Assembly: GCA_024640955.1 (NCBI GenBank)
Contig: JAHEDZ010000022.1
Location: 1 to 42,936 of the forward strand
DNA length: 42,936 bases
Reading direction: 5' to 3'
Source of the DNA: Oceanospirillaceae bacterium
Lineage (GTDB): Bacteria; Pseudomonadota; Gammaproteobacteria; Pseudomonadales; Balneatricaceae
Shown here: positions 8,263 through 17,170 of the stretch, piece after piece
How the letters are laid out: each line of letters begins with the position of its first letter
Numbering within the stretch: the stretch's first letter is position 1
Notes under the pieces: model-generated
What the model was told of the DNA's origin: nothing
The model's database searches: none
What the model saw: the letters and a program-made list of their open reading frames with translations, nothing else
Program-made: the position numbers and the translations under genes

Positions 8263-9069
8263 ATGAATTTAGATTTCGCGCTAATTCTGGTTGTAGTAAC
8301 GCTTGGTACCGGTGTTATCTGGCTGATTGATAAGCTCCTTCTGACTCCGAAACGGATCAAAGCAGCTGAAGCTGCGCCAACTGAAGATGCCAAAGCTAAG
8401 CTGCTCCAACAGAACTCGATCGTTGAAACGAGTAGCTCGATCTTCCCAGTATTGGCAGCCGTGCTAATTTTGCGCTCATTCCTCTATGAACCCTTCCAGA
8501 TTCCGTCTGGTTCGATGCTGCCGACTTTGAAAGTGGGCGACTTCATTTTGGTGAATAAATACCACTACGGCTTGCGCTCCCCGATTGAGTTGCCAGGCGC
8601 GGGGTACGTGACCTTTTTCGAGAACAATTCGCCCGAGCGGGGTGACGTTGCTGTATTTAAATATCCAAAAAATCCAAGTATTTACTATATTAAACGTGTC
8701 GTCGGTCTTCCGGGCGATGAGATCGTGTACAAAGATAAGGTAATCTACGTTAACGGCGAGCCTCAGGCACAAGAGCTGATAGCGCAGTTACCGCCTGCTG
8801 CACCCGAACGTTTGCTGGTCGATGAAACGCTCGGTGATGTGCAACACGAAATCTACATCGATATCAACGCTCGGAACATGCAGGGCGGATGGGTTGTCCC
8901 AGAGGGGCAGTACTTCGTGATGGGCGACAACCGAGATAATAGTAATGACAGTCGTTACTGGGGTTCAGTTCCCGATGAACTGCTCGTCGGCAAAGCGGTG
9001 AGTGTATGGATGCACTGGGCGAATTGGACCAGCATCCCAGACTTTACAGCGATGCGCGGAATTCAGTAG
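8263..9069 (+). CDS. lepB: Signal peptidase I
   Basis: LepB is an inner-membrane protease that removes signal peptides from exported preproteins. Two N-terminal membrane segments (about residues 4-24 and 58-72) precede the catalytic domain. The Ser/Lys dyad is Ser84 (PSGSMLPTL) and Lys144 (YYIKRVVGLPGD). The box GDNRDNSNDSRYWG is near the C-terminus. At 268 aa it is shorter than E. coli LepB (324) but like Pseudomonas LepB. It pairs with lepA in an operon, as in most proteobacteria. Confidence 0.97.
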   Translation: MNLDFALILVVVTLGTGVIWLIDKLLLTPKRIKAAEAAPTEDAKAKLLQQNSIVETSSSIFPVLAAVLILRSFLYEPFQIPSGSMLPTLKVGDFILVNKYHYGLRSPIELPGAGYVTFFENNSPERGDVAVFKYPKNPSIYYIKRVVGLPGDEIVYKDKVIYVNGEPQAQELIAQLPPAAPERLLVDETLGDVQHEIYIDINARNMQGGWVVPEGQYFVMGDNRDNSNDSRYWGSVPDELLVGKAVSVWMHWANWTSIPDFTAMRGIQ

Positions 9070-9089
9070 CGCCCGTCCTAGGAGCACAC

Positions 9090-9482
9090 ATGTACTCAAT
9101 GGATCGTCAGCGCGGTATTTCATTCCTCAATCTACTGATCGTACTCATGGTCGGCGGTATTTTTTTCGCAGTTGGGTTTAAGTTGTTTACCCCCTATGCG
9201 GATCATGAGACTTTTAAGTCGATACTGACGTCAATTACTGAGGATCGCGAAGAGATGAAGAAAGATCTCAGCACGATCAAGCGCAACATTCAGCGCCGCT
9301 TTACGATCAATCAGGTGCGTCTACCGAAGTATGCGCCAGACGGTGAAACGCCCTCTCTGTTGATTAACCAGAAAGAGAGTGAAGTGTTCTTCACCCTCGA
9401 TTATGAAATTCGCGTGCCGATGTTCTACAACGTCGATGCCGTGGTGAAATTTAAAGAAGAATACGTAGCAACCAAACCTTGA
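9090..9482 (+). CDS. DUF4845 single-pass membrane protein
   Basis: This 130-aa protein begins at the ATG at 9090, which has AGGAG at 9080-9084. A longer in-frame extension back to 9006 would overlap lepB and is unlikely. After a short charged N-terminus, the segment from Gly9 ([14 protein letters not shown]) runs into a single membrane helix to about residue 32. This looks like a type IV pilin N-terminus but has Asn where pilins carry Glu5. A soluble domain rich in Lys and Glu follows. DUF4845 proteins are regularly found between lepB and rnc; their role is unknown. The stop overlaps the rnc start. Confidence 0.8.
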   Translation: MYSMDRQRGISFLNLLIVLMVGGIFFAVGFKLFTPYADHETFKSILTSITEDREEMKKDLSTIKRNIQRRFTINQVRLPKYAPDGETPSLLINQKESEVFFTLDYEIRVPMFYNVDAVVKFKEEYVATKP

Positions 9483-10174
9483 TCCGACCTGTAACCGATT
9501 TAGTCCGCACACTTGGGCACAATTACGCTGATGAGTCACTCCTTGAGCTTGCTCTGACTCATCGCAGTTGTGGCAAACGCAACAATGAACGCCTGGAATT
9601 TCTGGGCGACTCTATCCTCAACTTTGTCATCGCTGAAGCGCTCTTCAACAAGTTTCCAAAGGCCCGCGAGGGAGAGATGAGCCGCCTGCGTGCGCTTTTG
9701 GTAAAGGGCGAGACGCTGGCAGAGATTGCCCGCGAGCTAGGTTTGGGAGATTTCCTGCGTCTGGGTTCAGGCGAGTTGAAGTCAGGTGGTTTTCGCCGCG
9801 ACTCAATTCTGGCCGATGCCGTTGAGGCGATTATCGGTTCGATTCATCTTGATGCCGGGCCGGTTGCCTCCAAAGATTTTGTGTTGAAACTTTATGCTAG
9901 CCGCCTTGATGCGCTCGATATGGAGGAGACGCTAAAGGACTCGAAAACGCGTCTGCAAGAGCATTTGCAGTCTCGTCGACAGCCGCTGCCCGCTTATGAG
10001 CTTGAGCGGGTAGAGGGCGAAGCGCATGACCAGACCTTCTACATCAGCTGTCAGGTTGCGCTACTGAGCGAGCCAACACAGGGTAAAGGCAGTAGTCGTC
10101 GTCAGGCGGAGCAGGAGTCAGCTCGTGCCGCCCTGGTTGCACTTGGTCTTACTAAACAGGGAGGTGAAAAATAG
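9479..10174 (+). CDS. rnc: Ribonuclease III
   Basis: RNase III cleaves double-stranded RNA in rRNA precursors and mRNAs. The signature NERLEFLGD (residues 36-44) carries metal ligands Glu40 and Asp44, and the second acidic pair is Asp113 and Glu116 in DAVEAI. A double-stranded RNA-binding domain fills about residues 153-226. Length is 231 aa against 226 in E. coli. The only start giving the family-length N-terminus is TTG at 9479, which overlaps the DUF4845 stop by 4 nt, suggesting translational coupling. era follows with a 1-nt overlap. Confidence 0.96.
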   Translation: MIRPVTDLVRTLGHNYADESLLELALTHRSCGKRNNERLEFLGDSILNFVIAEALFNKFPKAREGEMSRLRALLVKGETLAEIARELGLGDFLRLGSGELKSGGFRRDSILADAVEAIIGSIHLDAGPVASKDFVLKLYASRLDALDMEETLKDSKTRLQEHLQSRRQPLPAYELERVEGEAHDQTFYISCQVALLSEPTQGKGSSRRQAEQESARAALVALGLTKQGGEK

Positions 10175-11079
10175 TGGACGCTGTTAACAGCCGTTGTGGC
10201 TACGTCGCCCTTGTTGGACGACCTAACGTCGGTAAAAGTACGCTACTCAACCGTATTCTAGGCCAAAAGCTCAGTATCACCTCGCGCAAACCACAGACCA
10301 CCCGTCATCAGATTCTCGGTATCAAAACCGAAGATGAGCTGCAGGTCATCTATGTCGATACACCAGGATTGCATAACGACTCCAAGGGCAACGCGCTGAA
10401 CCGATACATGAACAAAGCGGCTAGCGAGGCGCTGCGTCATGTCGATCTAGTGGTTTTCCTGGTCGATCGTACAGCTTGGACTGAAGAGGATGAGATCGTA
10501 CTTGAGAAGCTTAAGCACGCTCGCTGTCCCGTAGTGCTGGCTGTCAACAAGGTTGATCTTCTGAAAGATAAAGAGTCACTCTTGCCGTGGATTGAACAGC
10601 TCAATACAAAGCGCAGCTTTGATGAGATTGTTCCCATCTCGGCCGAGAAGGGGCACAACGTTGATAAGCTCGAGGCGGCGGTTGCCGAGCACATGCCTGA
10701 GGGCATGCACTTCTATCCAGACGATCAAATTACCGACCGCAGCTCCCGCTTTGTAGCCGCTGAATTGGTGCGCGAGAAGCTGATGCGTAATCTCGGTGAT
10801 GAAGTACCCTACGGAACAACGGTTGAGATTGAGGAGTTCTCTCAGGATGAACGTGGTCTGTTGACTATTAGTGCGTTGATTCTGGTGGAGCGCGACGGGC
10901 AGAAGCGTATTGTTATCGGCGACAAAGGCGATCGCATCAAGCAGATCGGTCGTGATTCACGTCTCGATATGGAGCGTATGTTTGATGCCAAAGTGATGCT
11001 CAACCTCTGGGTCAAGGTGAAGCGCGGGTGGGCAGATAACGAACGTGCTCTTGCCAGCCTAGGCTACAAACACGACTAA
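10174..11079 (+). CDS. era: GTPase Era
   Basis: Era is a 301-aa GTPase needed for 16S rRNA and 30S maturation. The N-terminal G domain has GRPNVGKS (15-22), DTPG (62-65) and NKVD (125-128). The C-terminal KH domain has [16 protein letters not shown] and the end block [11 protein letters not shown]. The start is GTG at 10174, overlapping the rnc stop by one base, with GGGAGGTG about 9 nt upstream. It lies in the conserved rnc-era-recO cluster. Confidence 0.97.
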   Translation: MDAVNSRCGYVALVGRPNVGKSTLLNRILGQKLSITSRKPQTTRHQILGIKTEDELQVIYVDTPGLHNDSKGNALNRYMNKAASEALRHVDLVVFLVDRTAWTEEDEIVLEKLKHARCPVVLAVNKVDLLKDKESLLPWIEQLNTKRSFDEIVPISAEKGHNVDKLEAAVAEHMPEGMHFYPDDQITDRSSRFVAAELVREKLMRNLGDEVPYGTTVEIEEFSQDERGLLTISALILVERDGQKRIVIGDKGDRIKQIGRDSRLDMERMFDAKVMLNLWVKVKRGWADNERALASLGYKHD

Positions 11080-11081
11080 CT

Positions 11082-11807
11082 ATGCACCAGCATGACCAGC
11101 AGCACGCCGCCTTTGTGTTGCACTCGCGCCCCTATCGCGAGACAAGTTTGCTGGTTGATCTTTTTGTTGCTGAGGTGGGCAAGGTCTCTGTTGTTGCCCG
11201 TGGCGGTCGCCGCCCGGGCTCCTCTCTGCGCCAAGCATTACAACCGTTTAATCAACTCTCGATTCGATTCAAAGGGCGAGATGAGCTTAAGACTTTGCTT
11301 GCTGCGGAGACCACTGAGCACCTGCCAGCCCTTCAGGGGCGATCTCTGCTCTGTGGCCTCTACACGAATGAGTTGGTGCAAAGGCTACTGCAGCCGCTTG
11401 AACCGATGCCGCGTTTGTTTCTCTTCTACCGCTATCTACTCAATGAATTAATCAGTGGTGAGGATCTTGAGGGGGCGTTAAGAACCTTCGAACATCATTT
11501 GTTGAAAGAGTTAGGATTTTGGAATGATCTGAATCAGCTGACTGAGCCCTATTACCGATACACAGAGCCGCAAGGCTGGATCGCAGTCAGCGAGCCGAAC
11601 CCGGGTTGTTATGCACAGAGTTGGCTTCGAGAAATTGAGGCTGATCGGTATACTGACCCGACGGTGCGTAAGGCGGCTAAACATCTGATGCGTACAAAAC
11701 TGAACCAGTTACTGGGGGAAAAGCCCCTGCGTTCGCGAGCGCTATTTGAGCGCCGCGACAAAACAAACCGCACTCAATCAACAGGAGCACCGAGTGAATC
11801 ATCCTAA
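11082..11807 (+). CDS. recO: DNA repair protein RecO
   Basis: RecO anneals ssDNA and, with RecR and RecF, loads RecA on SSB-coated gaps. The 241-aa sequence opens with the OB-fold block containing [19 protein letters not shown] and VVARGGRR. A helical C-terminal part contains [13 protein letters not shown]. No CxxC zinc finger is evident, as in other gammaproteobacterial RecO proteins. It begins 2 nt after era, and its last 14 nt overlap the pdxJ start. Confidence 0.93.
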   Translation: MHQHDQQHAAFVLHSRPYRETSLLVDLFVAEVGKVSVVARGGRRPGSSLRQALQPFNQLSIRFKGRDELKTLLAAETTEHLPALQGRSLLCGLYTNELVQRLLQPLEPMPRLFLFYRYLLNELISGEDLEGALRTFEHHLLKELGFWNDLNQLTEPYYRYTEPQGWIAVSEPNPGCYAQSWLREIEADRYTDPTVRKAAKHLMRTKLNQLLGEKPLRSRALFERRDKTNRTQSTGAPSESS

Positions 11808-12564
11808 CCGTCTGCTACTTGGCGTAAATATCGATCATGTCGCGACTCTTCGTCAGGCGCGTGGTACGCGTTACCCCGACCCTGTTCTCGCAGCTGGACT
11901 TGCCGAGCACGCCGGTGCTGACGGCATCACCGTGCACCTACGCGAAGACCGCCGCCATATCCAGGATCGCGATATCCGCGTGTTGGCTGATACGCTCCAG
12001 ACGCGTATGAATTTTGAGATGGCAGTGACCGACGAGATGATCAGTTTCGCAGAAGAGATCCAGCCTGCTCACGCCTGCCTAGTTCCTGAGAAGCGCGAAG
12101 AACTCACCACTGAGGGCGGCTTAGATGTGGCTGGAAATCAGGCTAAAGTAGCGGCGGCCTGCGAGCGTCTTGCTAAAGCCGGTGTTGAGGTCTCTCTATT
12201 CATCGACCCTGACCCTGTACAGATCGACGCTGCAATCGCCTGTGGAGCGCCTGTGATAGAGCTTCATACAGGGGCCTACGCCGATACCGTGGGTACAGAA
12301 CAGCAGGCGGAGTTGGAGCGCATTCGCACGGCTTCCCAGTATGCTTTTGATAAAGGCTTAATCGTTAATGCCGGTCACGGTTTGCATTACTACAATGTTG
12401 AACCAATCGCCGAGATCCCTCAGTTACACGAACTCAACATCGGCCACGGTATTATTGCGCGCGCCATCTTCGTTGGCCTCGATCAGGCGATACGTGAGAT
12501 GTATGAGCTGATGTGTCGTGCAAGTAGTCGGGTGGAAGCCGAGCGGTTGCGAATTCGAGCATGA
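11794..12564 (+). CDS. pdxJ: Pyridoxine 5'-phosphate synthase
   Basis: PdxJ condenses 1-deoxy-D-xylulose 5-phosphate with 3-amino-2-oxopropyl phosphate to form pyridoxine 5'-phosphate, the last ring-forming step of vitamin B6 synthesis. Conserved blocks are [38 protein letters not shown] and [11 protein letters not shown]. The start is GTG at 11794, with AGGAG at 11783-11787 inside the recO end, giving a normal 256 aa. An upstream in-frame ATG at 11746 would extend into recO and add unconserved residues. The stop overlaps acpS by 4 nt (ATGA). Confidence 0.97.
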   Translation: MNHPNRLLLGVNIDHVATLRQARGTRYPDPVLAAGLAEHAGADGITVHLREDRRHIQDRDIRVLADTLQTRMNFEMAVTDEMISFAEEIQPAHACLVPEKREELTTEGGLDVAGNQAKVAAACERLAKAGVEVSLFIDPDPVQIDAAIACGAPVIELHTGAYADTVGTEQQAELERIRTASQYAFDKGLIVNAGHGLHYYNVEPIAEIPQLHELNIGHGIIARAIFVGLDQAIREMYELMCRASSRVEAERLRIRA

Positions 12565-12938
12565 TCATCGGCATCGGTACTGATATCGTTGCAATCGCCC
12601 GCATTACAGCGGCGCTGGAGCGAACCCCGGGAATTGCGAAACGGATTCTGACTCCGGTTGAGTTGGATCAGTTCAATGCATCACCTCAGCCCGAACGTTT
12701 CTTGGCAAAACGTTTTGCGGCTAAAGAGGCGGGTGTAAAAGCTTTAGGTACGGGCATTGGTAACGGTGTCGGCTGGCAGCACTTGGAGGTGAGTCACAAT
12801 GAACTGGGTCGACCACTTCTCAATGTTACATCGACGGCTGGCCAGAAGGCGACAGAGCTTGGGATAACCCACTGGCACCTGAGCTACAGTGACGAAGCAG
12901 ACTACGTCGTGGCGCAGGTAATCGCTGAAGGGCGCTAG
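12561..12938 (+). CDS. acpS: Holo-[acyl-carrier-protein] synthase
   Basis: AcpS transfers 4'-phosphopantetheine from CoA to apo-ACP. The family motifs GIGTDIV (Asp8) and [15 protein letters not shown] (Glu56) carry the metal-binding residues. Length is 125 aa, typical of this trimeric class. It is coupled to pdxJ by an ATGA overlap, the conserved pdxJ-acpS pair, and ends the lepA-to-acpS run. I see no strong terminator after it. Confidence 0.96.
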   Translation: MIIGIGTDIVAIARITAALERTPGIAKRILTPVELDQFNASPQPERFLAKRFAAKEAGVKALGTGIGNGVGWQHLEVSHNELGRPLLNVTSTAGQKATELGITHWHLSYSDEADYVVAQVIAEGR

Positions 12939-13013
12939 AGATTCATAGCCCTGTCAGTGTTAAGATGTAAAAACCTCTAACAGACCGAATTTTTATTACT
13001 TTAGCGATCATTT

Positions 13014-13910
13014 ATGACTCCGAACTATCCAACCATTGCTGACTGTGTCGGCGAAACTCCTTTGGTCCGCCTCCAGCGCATCGAGGCAGCGAACGGCAAT
13101 ACTGTTCTGCTAAAGCTCGAGGGCAATAACCCGGCTGGGTCGGTTAAGGACCGTCCTGCGCTAAGTATGATTCAGCGAGCTGAGGAGCGTGGTGACATTA
13201 AACCGGGCGATGTGCTGATTGAAGCGACATCGGGAAACACCGGTATAGCCTTAGCTATGGCCTCTGCGATTATGGGTTACAAGCTGAAACTGATCATGCC
13301 GAACAACATGAGTTCAGAGCGCAAAGCGGCGATGACCGCTTATGGTGCTGAGTTGATTGAGGTAACCAAGGAAGAGGGTATGGAGGGTGCGCGAGACCTA
13401 GCTCAGGCGATGCAGGCGCGCGGCGAAGGCAAGGTGCTGGATCAGTTCGCTAACGCCGACAACCCAGTTGCGCATTACAAGGGCACAGGCCCTGAAATTT
13501 GGCGTCAGACGCAGGGTACGGTGACGCACTTTGTCAGTTCAATGGGTACCACTGGTACGATTATGGGTACCTCGCGTTACCTTAAAGAGGCCAATCCTGA
13601 TATCCAGATTGTGGGTCTGCAGCCTTGTGAGGGCTCCGCAATTCCCGGTATTCGCCGCTGGCCTGAGGCATACCTGCCAAGCATCTTCGAGCGCCCACGC
13701 GTCGATCTGGTGCTGGATGTAGAACAGTCCGAAGCGGAAGTGATGATGCGCCGTCTGGCGCGTGAAGAGGGCATCTTTTGTGGCGTATCATCAGGTGGGT
13801 CTCTCGCTGGGGCGCTGCGTGTTGCGCAAGAGGTCGAGAATGCGGTGATCGTATGTATCATTTGTGATCGCGGCGACCGTTACCTGTCGACAGGCGTGTT
13901 TAACGATTGA
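13014..13910 (+). CDS. cysM: Cysteine synthase B
   Basis: CysM is a PLP enzyme making cysteine from O-acetylserine with sulfide or thiosulfate. The PLP lysine is Lys45 in NPAGSVKDRPA. The substrate loop TSGNTG is at 72-77, and the phosphate-binding loop SMGTTGTIMGTSRYL is also present. The distinctive CysM ending CDRGDRYLSTGVF is intact at 298 aa. It has its own leader of 75 bp after acpS. In Pseudomonas an rlmD gene usually separates cysM from relA; here it is absent. Confidence 0.95.
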   Translation: MTPNYPTIADCVGETPLVRLQRIEAANGNTVLLKLEGNNPAGSVKDRPALSMIQRAEERGDIKPGDVLIEATSGNTGIALAMASAIMGYKLKLIMPNNMSSERKAAMTAYGAELIEVTKEEGMEGARDLAQAMQARGEGKVLDQFANADNPVAHYKGTGPEIWRQTQGTVTHFVSSMGTTGTIMGTSRYLKEANPDIQIVGLQPCEGSAIPGIRRWPEAYLPSIFERPRVDLVLDVEQSEAEVMMRRLAREEGIFCGVSSGGSLAGALRVAQEVENAVIVCIICDRGDRYLSTGVFND

Positions 13911-14054
13911 GCTTTTTGTAGTTGCGCTTTTAATCGATAAATTGAGCTTGTCACATTTGCCGCCAGGTGGCTTCAGTTCTACACTGGTGTGCAATATTTG
14001 CTTAACCCCGGAGTGTTTGGGGCAGTGCCTACGAGGCATGAGGTTACACAAGTT

Positions 14055-16316
14055 ATGGTTAAGGTTCGTGAGGAACAGCCGGTTCGGCAGGATGGCTCTG
14101 TCGACCTAGAGCTTTGGTTAGAGCGTCTACAGACGCAGATTGAGATCAAAGACCCGGCACGCTTCCTCAATGCTTGTCAGATCGTGCAAAGCGTCGTCGA
14201 GGCGACGGATGAAGAGTCTGATGATTGGGCATCAGAGCAAGGTGCTCTGCAGGTCGGCATGGAGATGGTGCAGATTCTCGCTGATCTGCAGCAAGAAGAA
14301 GATGCGCTACTCGCAGCGATACTTTACCGGGCGGTGCGCGAAGGCAAACTGTCGTTGGAGCGCGTAAAAAGCCGCTTTGGTAACAAAGTTTCTCACCTCA
14401 TCGAGGGAGTGCTGCAGATGGCAGCAATCGCCAGTCGCAAGAATCCACGCGACGAAGACCCGGTTCTCGGCAACACCACTCAAACTGACAATGTCCGTAA
14501 AATGTTGGTCGCTATGATCGACGACGTGCGTGTTGCGCTGATCAAACTAGCCGAGCGTACCTGCGCTATTCGCGCGGTTAAAAACGCCGACCGTCGCAAG
14601 CGCTATTTGGTCGCGCGGGAGGTTTTCGATATCTATGCTCCTTTGGCGCATCGACTAGGCATAGGCCATATCAAATGGGAGCTCGAGGACCTCAGTTTCC
14701 GCTACTTAAAACCTAACGACTATAAGCATATCGCTGAGCTCTTGTCAGAGAAGCGGCTTGATCGCCAGCAGTTTATCGATGATGTGGTGACACTACTTCG
14801 CGCACGGCTCATCGACGCTGAGATTGATGGTGAAGTCGCTGGACGCGCCAAACACATCTATTCGATCTGGCGCAAAATGCAGCGCAAAAACATCGACTTC
14901 AGTCAGGTTTACGACGTGCGTGCTGTGCGTATCCTAGTTCCCGAAGTGCGCGACTGCTACACGGTGCTCGGTATTGTGCATGGATTGTGGCGCAATATTC
15001 CCCACGAGTTTGATGATTATATCGCCTCACCGAAGCCCAACGGTTACCGTTCGTTACACACGGCAGTATTTGGACCGGAGAGTAAAGCGCTCGAGATTCA
15101 GATCCGTACTTTCCAGATGCATGAAGAGGCTGAACTTGGCGTTTGCGCACACCATCTTTACAAGGGCACAGATGTTGCCGCCCGTCAGGATGGCTATGAA
15201 GAGAAGATCTCTTGGTTACGTCAGGTCCTTGAGTGGCATGAAGATCTAGGTGAAACAGAGTCTCTTGGCGATATGCTGCGAACCGATGTGGCGCAAGATC
15301 GTGTCTATGTATTCACCCCTGATGGGCACGTCATCGATCTGCCTGCAGGCGCAACACCGGTCGACTTTGCTTACCGTGTGCATACTGAAATTGGACATCG
15401 CTGCCGTGGAGCTCGCATCTCAGGGCGTATTGTGCCTCTCAACCGTAAATTACAGACTGGCGATCAGGTTGAGGTGATGACCTCAAGTGAGGAACGACCA
15501 AGTCGCGACTGGTTAAACGCCAACCTGGGATTTGTCTACACCTCGCGCGCGCGCGCAAAGGTCGCCCACTGGTTTAAGGCCCAGGCACGTGATCAGAACG
15601 TGGAGGCGGGCAAGGATATGATTGTGCGCGAGTTCAAACGCCTGGCATTGAACGCAACGCATATGGACCTCGAGCAGATAGCGACTTACCTTAAGTTTGC
15701 TGCGGAGGAGGATCTCTGTGCCGCTGTGGGTGCAGGTGACCTGCGTTTGTCGCAGGTGATCAATGCGGCGCAGCGCAAAGAGGAGGAGGCCGAGCGCGAG
15801 TCGCAGCTCGACCTTGATATCCCGAGGCAGCGCCGTTCAAAACCGAAGTCAACCAGCTCGGGTGTCAGTATTCTTGGTGTTGGTAACCTAATGACGCAGT
15901 TCGCGAGTTGCTGCAAGCCAGTACCGGGTGACCCTATCGCCGGTTTCATCACTCAGGGGCGGGGTGTATCGATCCATAACGCTGAGTGTGCTGAGCTTGA
16001 GCGTCTTCGAGAGCGCGAGGCTAATCGGATACTAAGTGTCGACTGGGATGATGGTGCTGAGATTACTTACCCGGTTGATATTGTTATTGAAGCCTTCGAC
16101 CGCTCCGGCCTGCTGCGCGACGTAATGGTTATTCTGGCCAATGAGCGGGTTAACGTGCTGGGTGCGAATACGCTCACAGATAAACAGAATAACCAGGCTC
16201 ACCTAGAGTTGACGCTCGAGATTGGCAGACTGGATAAGTTGGGTAAGGTGATGGATAAGATCAACCAGATCCCCAACGTTAATGACGTTCACCGTAAGCG
16301 GACCAGCGTACATTGA
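14055..16316 (+). CDS. relA: GTP pyrophosphokinase RelA
   Basis: This ribosome-associated (p)ppGpp synthetase triggers the stringent response. From the ATG at 14055 it has 753 aa (E. coli 744). The N-terminal pseudo-hydrolase domain lacks the HD(x)nED residues. The synthetase domain has the acidic EFDD motif (318-321), which marks monofunctional RelA rather than SpoT. A TGS domain (about 416-477), a conserved-cysteine region with FASCCKPVPGD, and a C-terminal ACT domain follow. An in-frame start at 13989 would add 22 residues unlike RelA N-termini. mazG follows 11 nt later. Confidence 0.97.
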   Translation: MVKVREEQPVRQDGSVDLELWLERLQTQIEIKDPARFLNACQIVQSVVEATDEESDDWASEQGALQVGMEMVQILADLQQEEDALLAAILYRAVREGKLSLERVKSRFGNKVSHLIEGVLQMAAIASRKNPRDEDPVLGNTTQTDNVRKMLVAMIDDVRVALIKLAERTCAIRAVKNADRRKRYLVAREVFDIYAPLAHRLGIGHIKWELEDLSFRYLKPNDYKHIAELLSEKRLDRQQFIDDVVTLLRARLIDAEIDGEVAGRAKHIYSIWRKMQRKNIDFSQVYDVRAVRILVPEVRDCYTVLGIVHGLWRNIPHEFDDYIASPKPNGYRSLHTAVFGPESKALEIQIRTFQMHEEAELGVCAHHLYKGTDVAARQDGYEEKISWLRQVLEWHEDLGETESLGDMLRTDVAQDRVYVFTPDGHVIDLPAGATPVDFAYRVHTEIGHRCRGARISGRIVPLNRKLQTGDQVEVMTSSEERPSRDWLNANLGFVYTSRARAKVAHWFKAQARDQNVEAGKDMIVREFKRLALNATHMDLEQIATYLKFAAEEDLCAAVGAGDLRLSQVINAAQRKEEEAERESQLDLDIPRQRRSKPKSTSSGVSILGVGNLMTQFASCCKPVPGDPIAGFITQGRGVSIHNAECAELERLREREANRILSVDWDDGAEITYPVDIVIEAFDRSGLLRDVMVILANERVNVLGANTLTDKQNNQAHLELTLEIGRLDKLGKVMDKINQIPNVNDVHRKRTSVH

Positions 16317-16327
16317 TTTGAGAGCCG

Positions 16328-17137
16328 ATGCCTAGATATAACCTCGAAGATCTAACCTATCTAATGTCTCGCTTGCGCGACCCTGAGGGCGGTTGCCCTT
16401 GGGACCTGCAGCAGACTTTCGCTAGCATAGTGCCGCACACGCTTGAAGAGGCGTATGAGGTGGCAGACACCATTGAAAGAGAGGATTGGGCGCATCTGCA
16501 AGATGAGCTCGGTGACCTGCTGTTTCAGGTGATCTTCTACTCCCAGCTCGCCAAAGAGGAGTCGCTGTTCGATCTTGATGCAGTGATTGATCAACTCGTC
16601 TCCAAGTTGATACGTCGCCACCCTCATGTGTTTACCCACGGGCAACTGCGCGGCGATCGTGCCTCGGCTGAGGTAGATACAGATGCTGTCAACCAGCAGT
16701 GGGAGGCGATCAAAGCGCAGGAGCGTGAACAGAAGTCCCGCGCGGGTGTTCTGGATGAGATACCTCTGTCGCTACCAGCCCTGAGTCGTGCTGCAAAATT
16801 GCAGAAACGCGCCGCTGGTGTTGGCTTTGACTGGCATGAGGCCCGTGATGTTCTCGATAAGATCGAAGAGGAGATTGCTGAGCTTAGAGAAGCTATGGCA
16901 GCTGGTGATGAAGCTGCGGTTGCCGATGAGATGGGCGATCTACTCTTTGCTCAGGTGAACCTGGCACGCAAGCTAGGTGTCAACTCCGAGCAAGCTGTGC
17001 GCGCCACCAATGCCAAATTTGAGCGCCGTTTCCGCCACGTAGAAAAGAGAGTGAACGCGTCGTCACGAGATTGGAGCCAGTTCTCTGTCGATGAACTCGA
17101 TCACTGGTGGGACGAAGCTAAATCTTTCGAGTCTTAA
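16328..17137 (+). CDS. mazG: Nucleoside triphosphate pyrophosphohydrolase MazG
   Basis: MazG hydrolyses NTPs and dNTPs to monophosphates and in E. coli lowers ppGpp. The 269-aa protein contains two MazG repeats: the first with E40-E41-x-x-E44 and E60-L-G-D63, the second around residues 180-207 (IEEEIAELREA ... DEMGDLLF). The opening block with RLRDPEGGCPWDLQQT is typical. It lies directly behind relA, the common relA-mazG operon. Confidence 0.96.
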   Translation: MPRYNLEDLTYLMSRLRDPEGGCPWDLQQTFASIVPHTLEEAYEVADTIEREDWAHLQDELGDLLFQVIFYSQLAKEESLFDLDAVIDQLVSKLIRRHPHVFTHGQLRGDRASAEVDTDAVNQQWEAIKAQEREQKSRAGVLDEIPLSLPALSRAAKLQKRAAGVGFDWHEARDVLDKIEEEIAELREAMAAGDEAAVADEMGDLLFAQVNLARKLGVNSEQAVRATNAKFERRFRHVEKRVNASSRDWSQFSVDELDHWWDEAKSFES

Positions 17138-17170
17138 CTGTTCTGACCTTCAACTTGAGTGGAGTCCTCC

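Noticed and set aside
9006-9089. Longer N-terminus for the DUF4845 protein
   Set aside because: It would lie inside lepB, and a good AGGAG sits just before the ATG at 9090.
13989-14054. Upstream start for relA
   Set aside because: The extra 22 residues do not resemble RelA N-termini; MVKVREEQPV fits the family.
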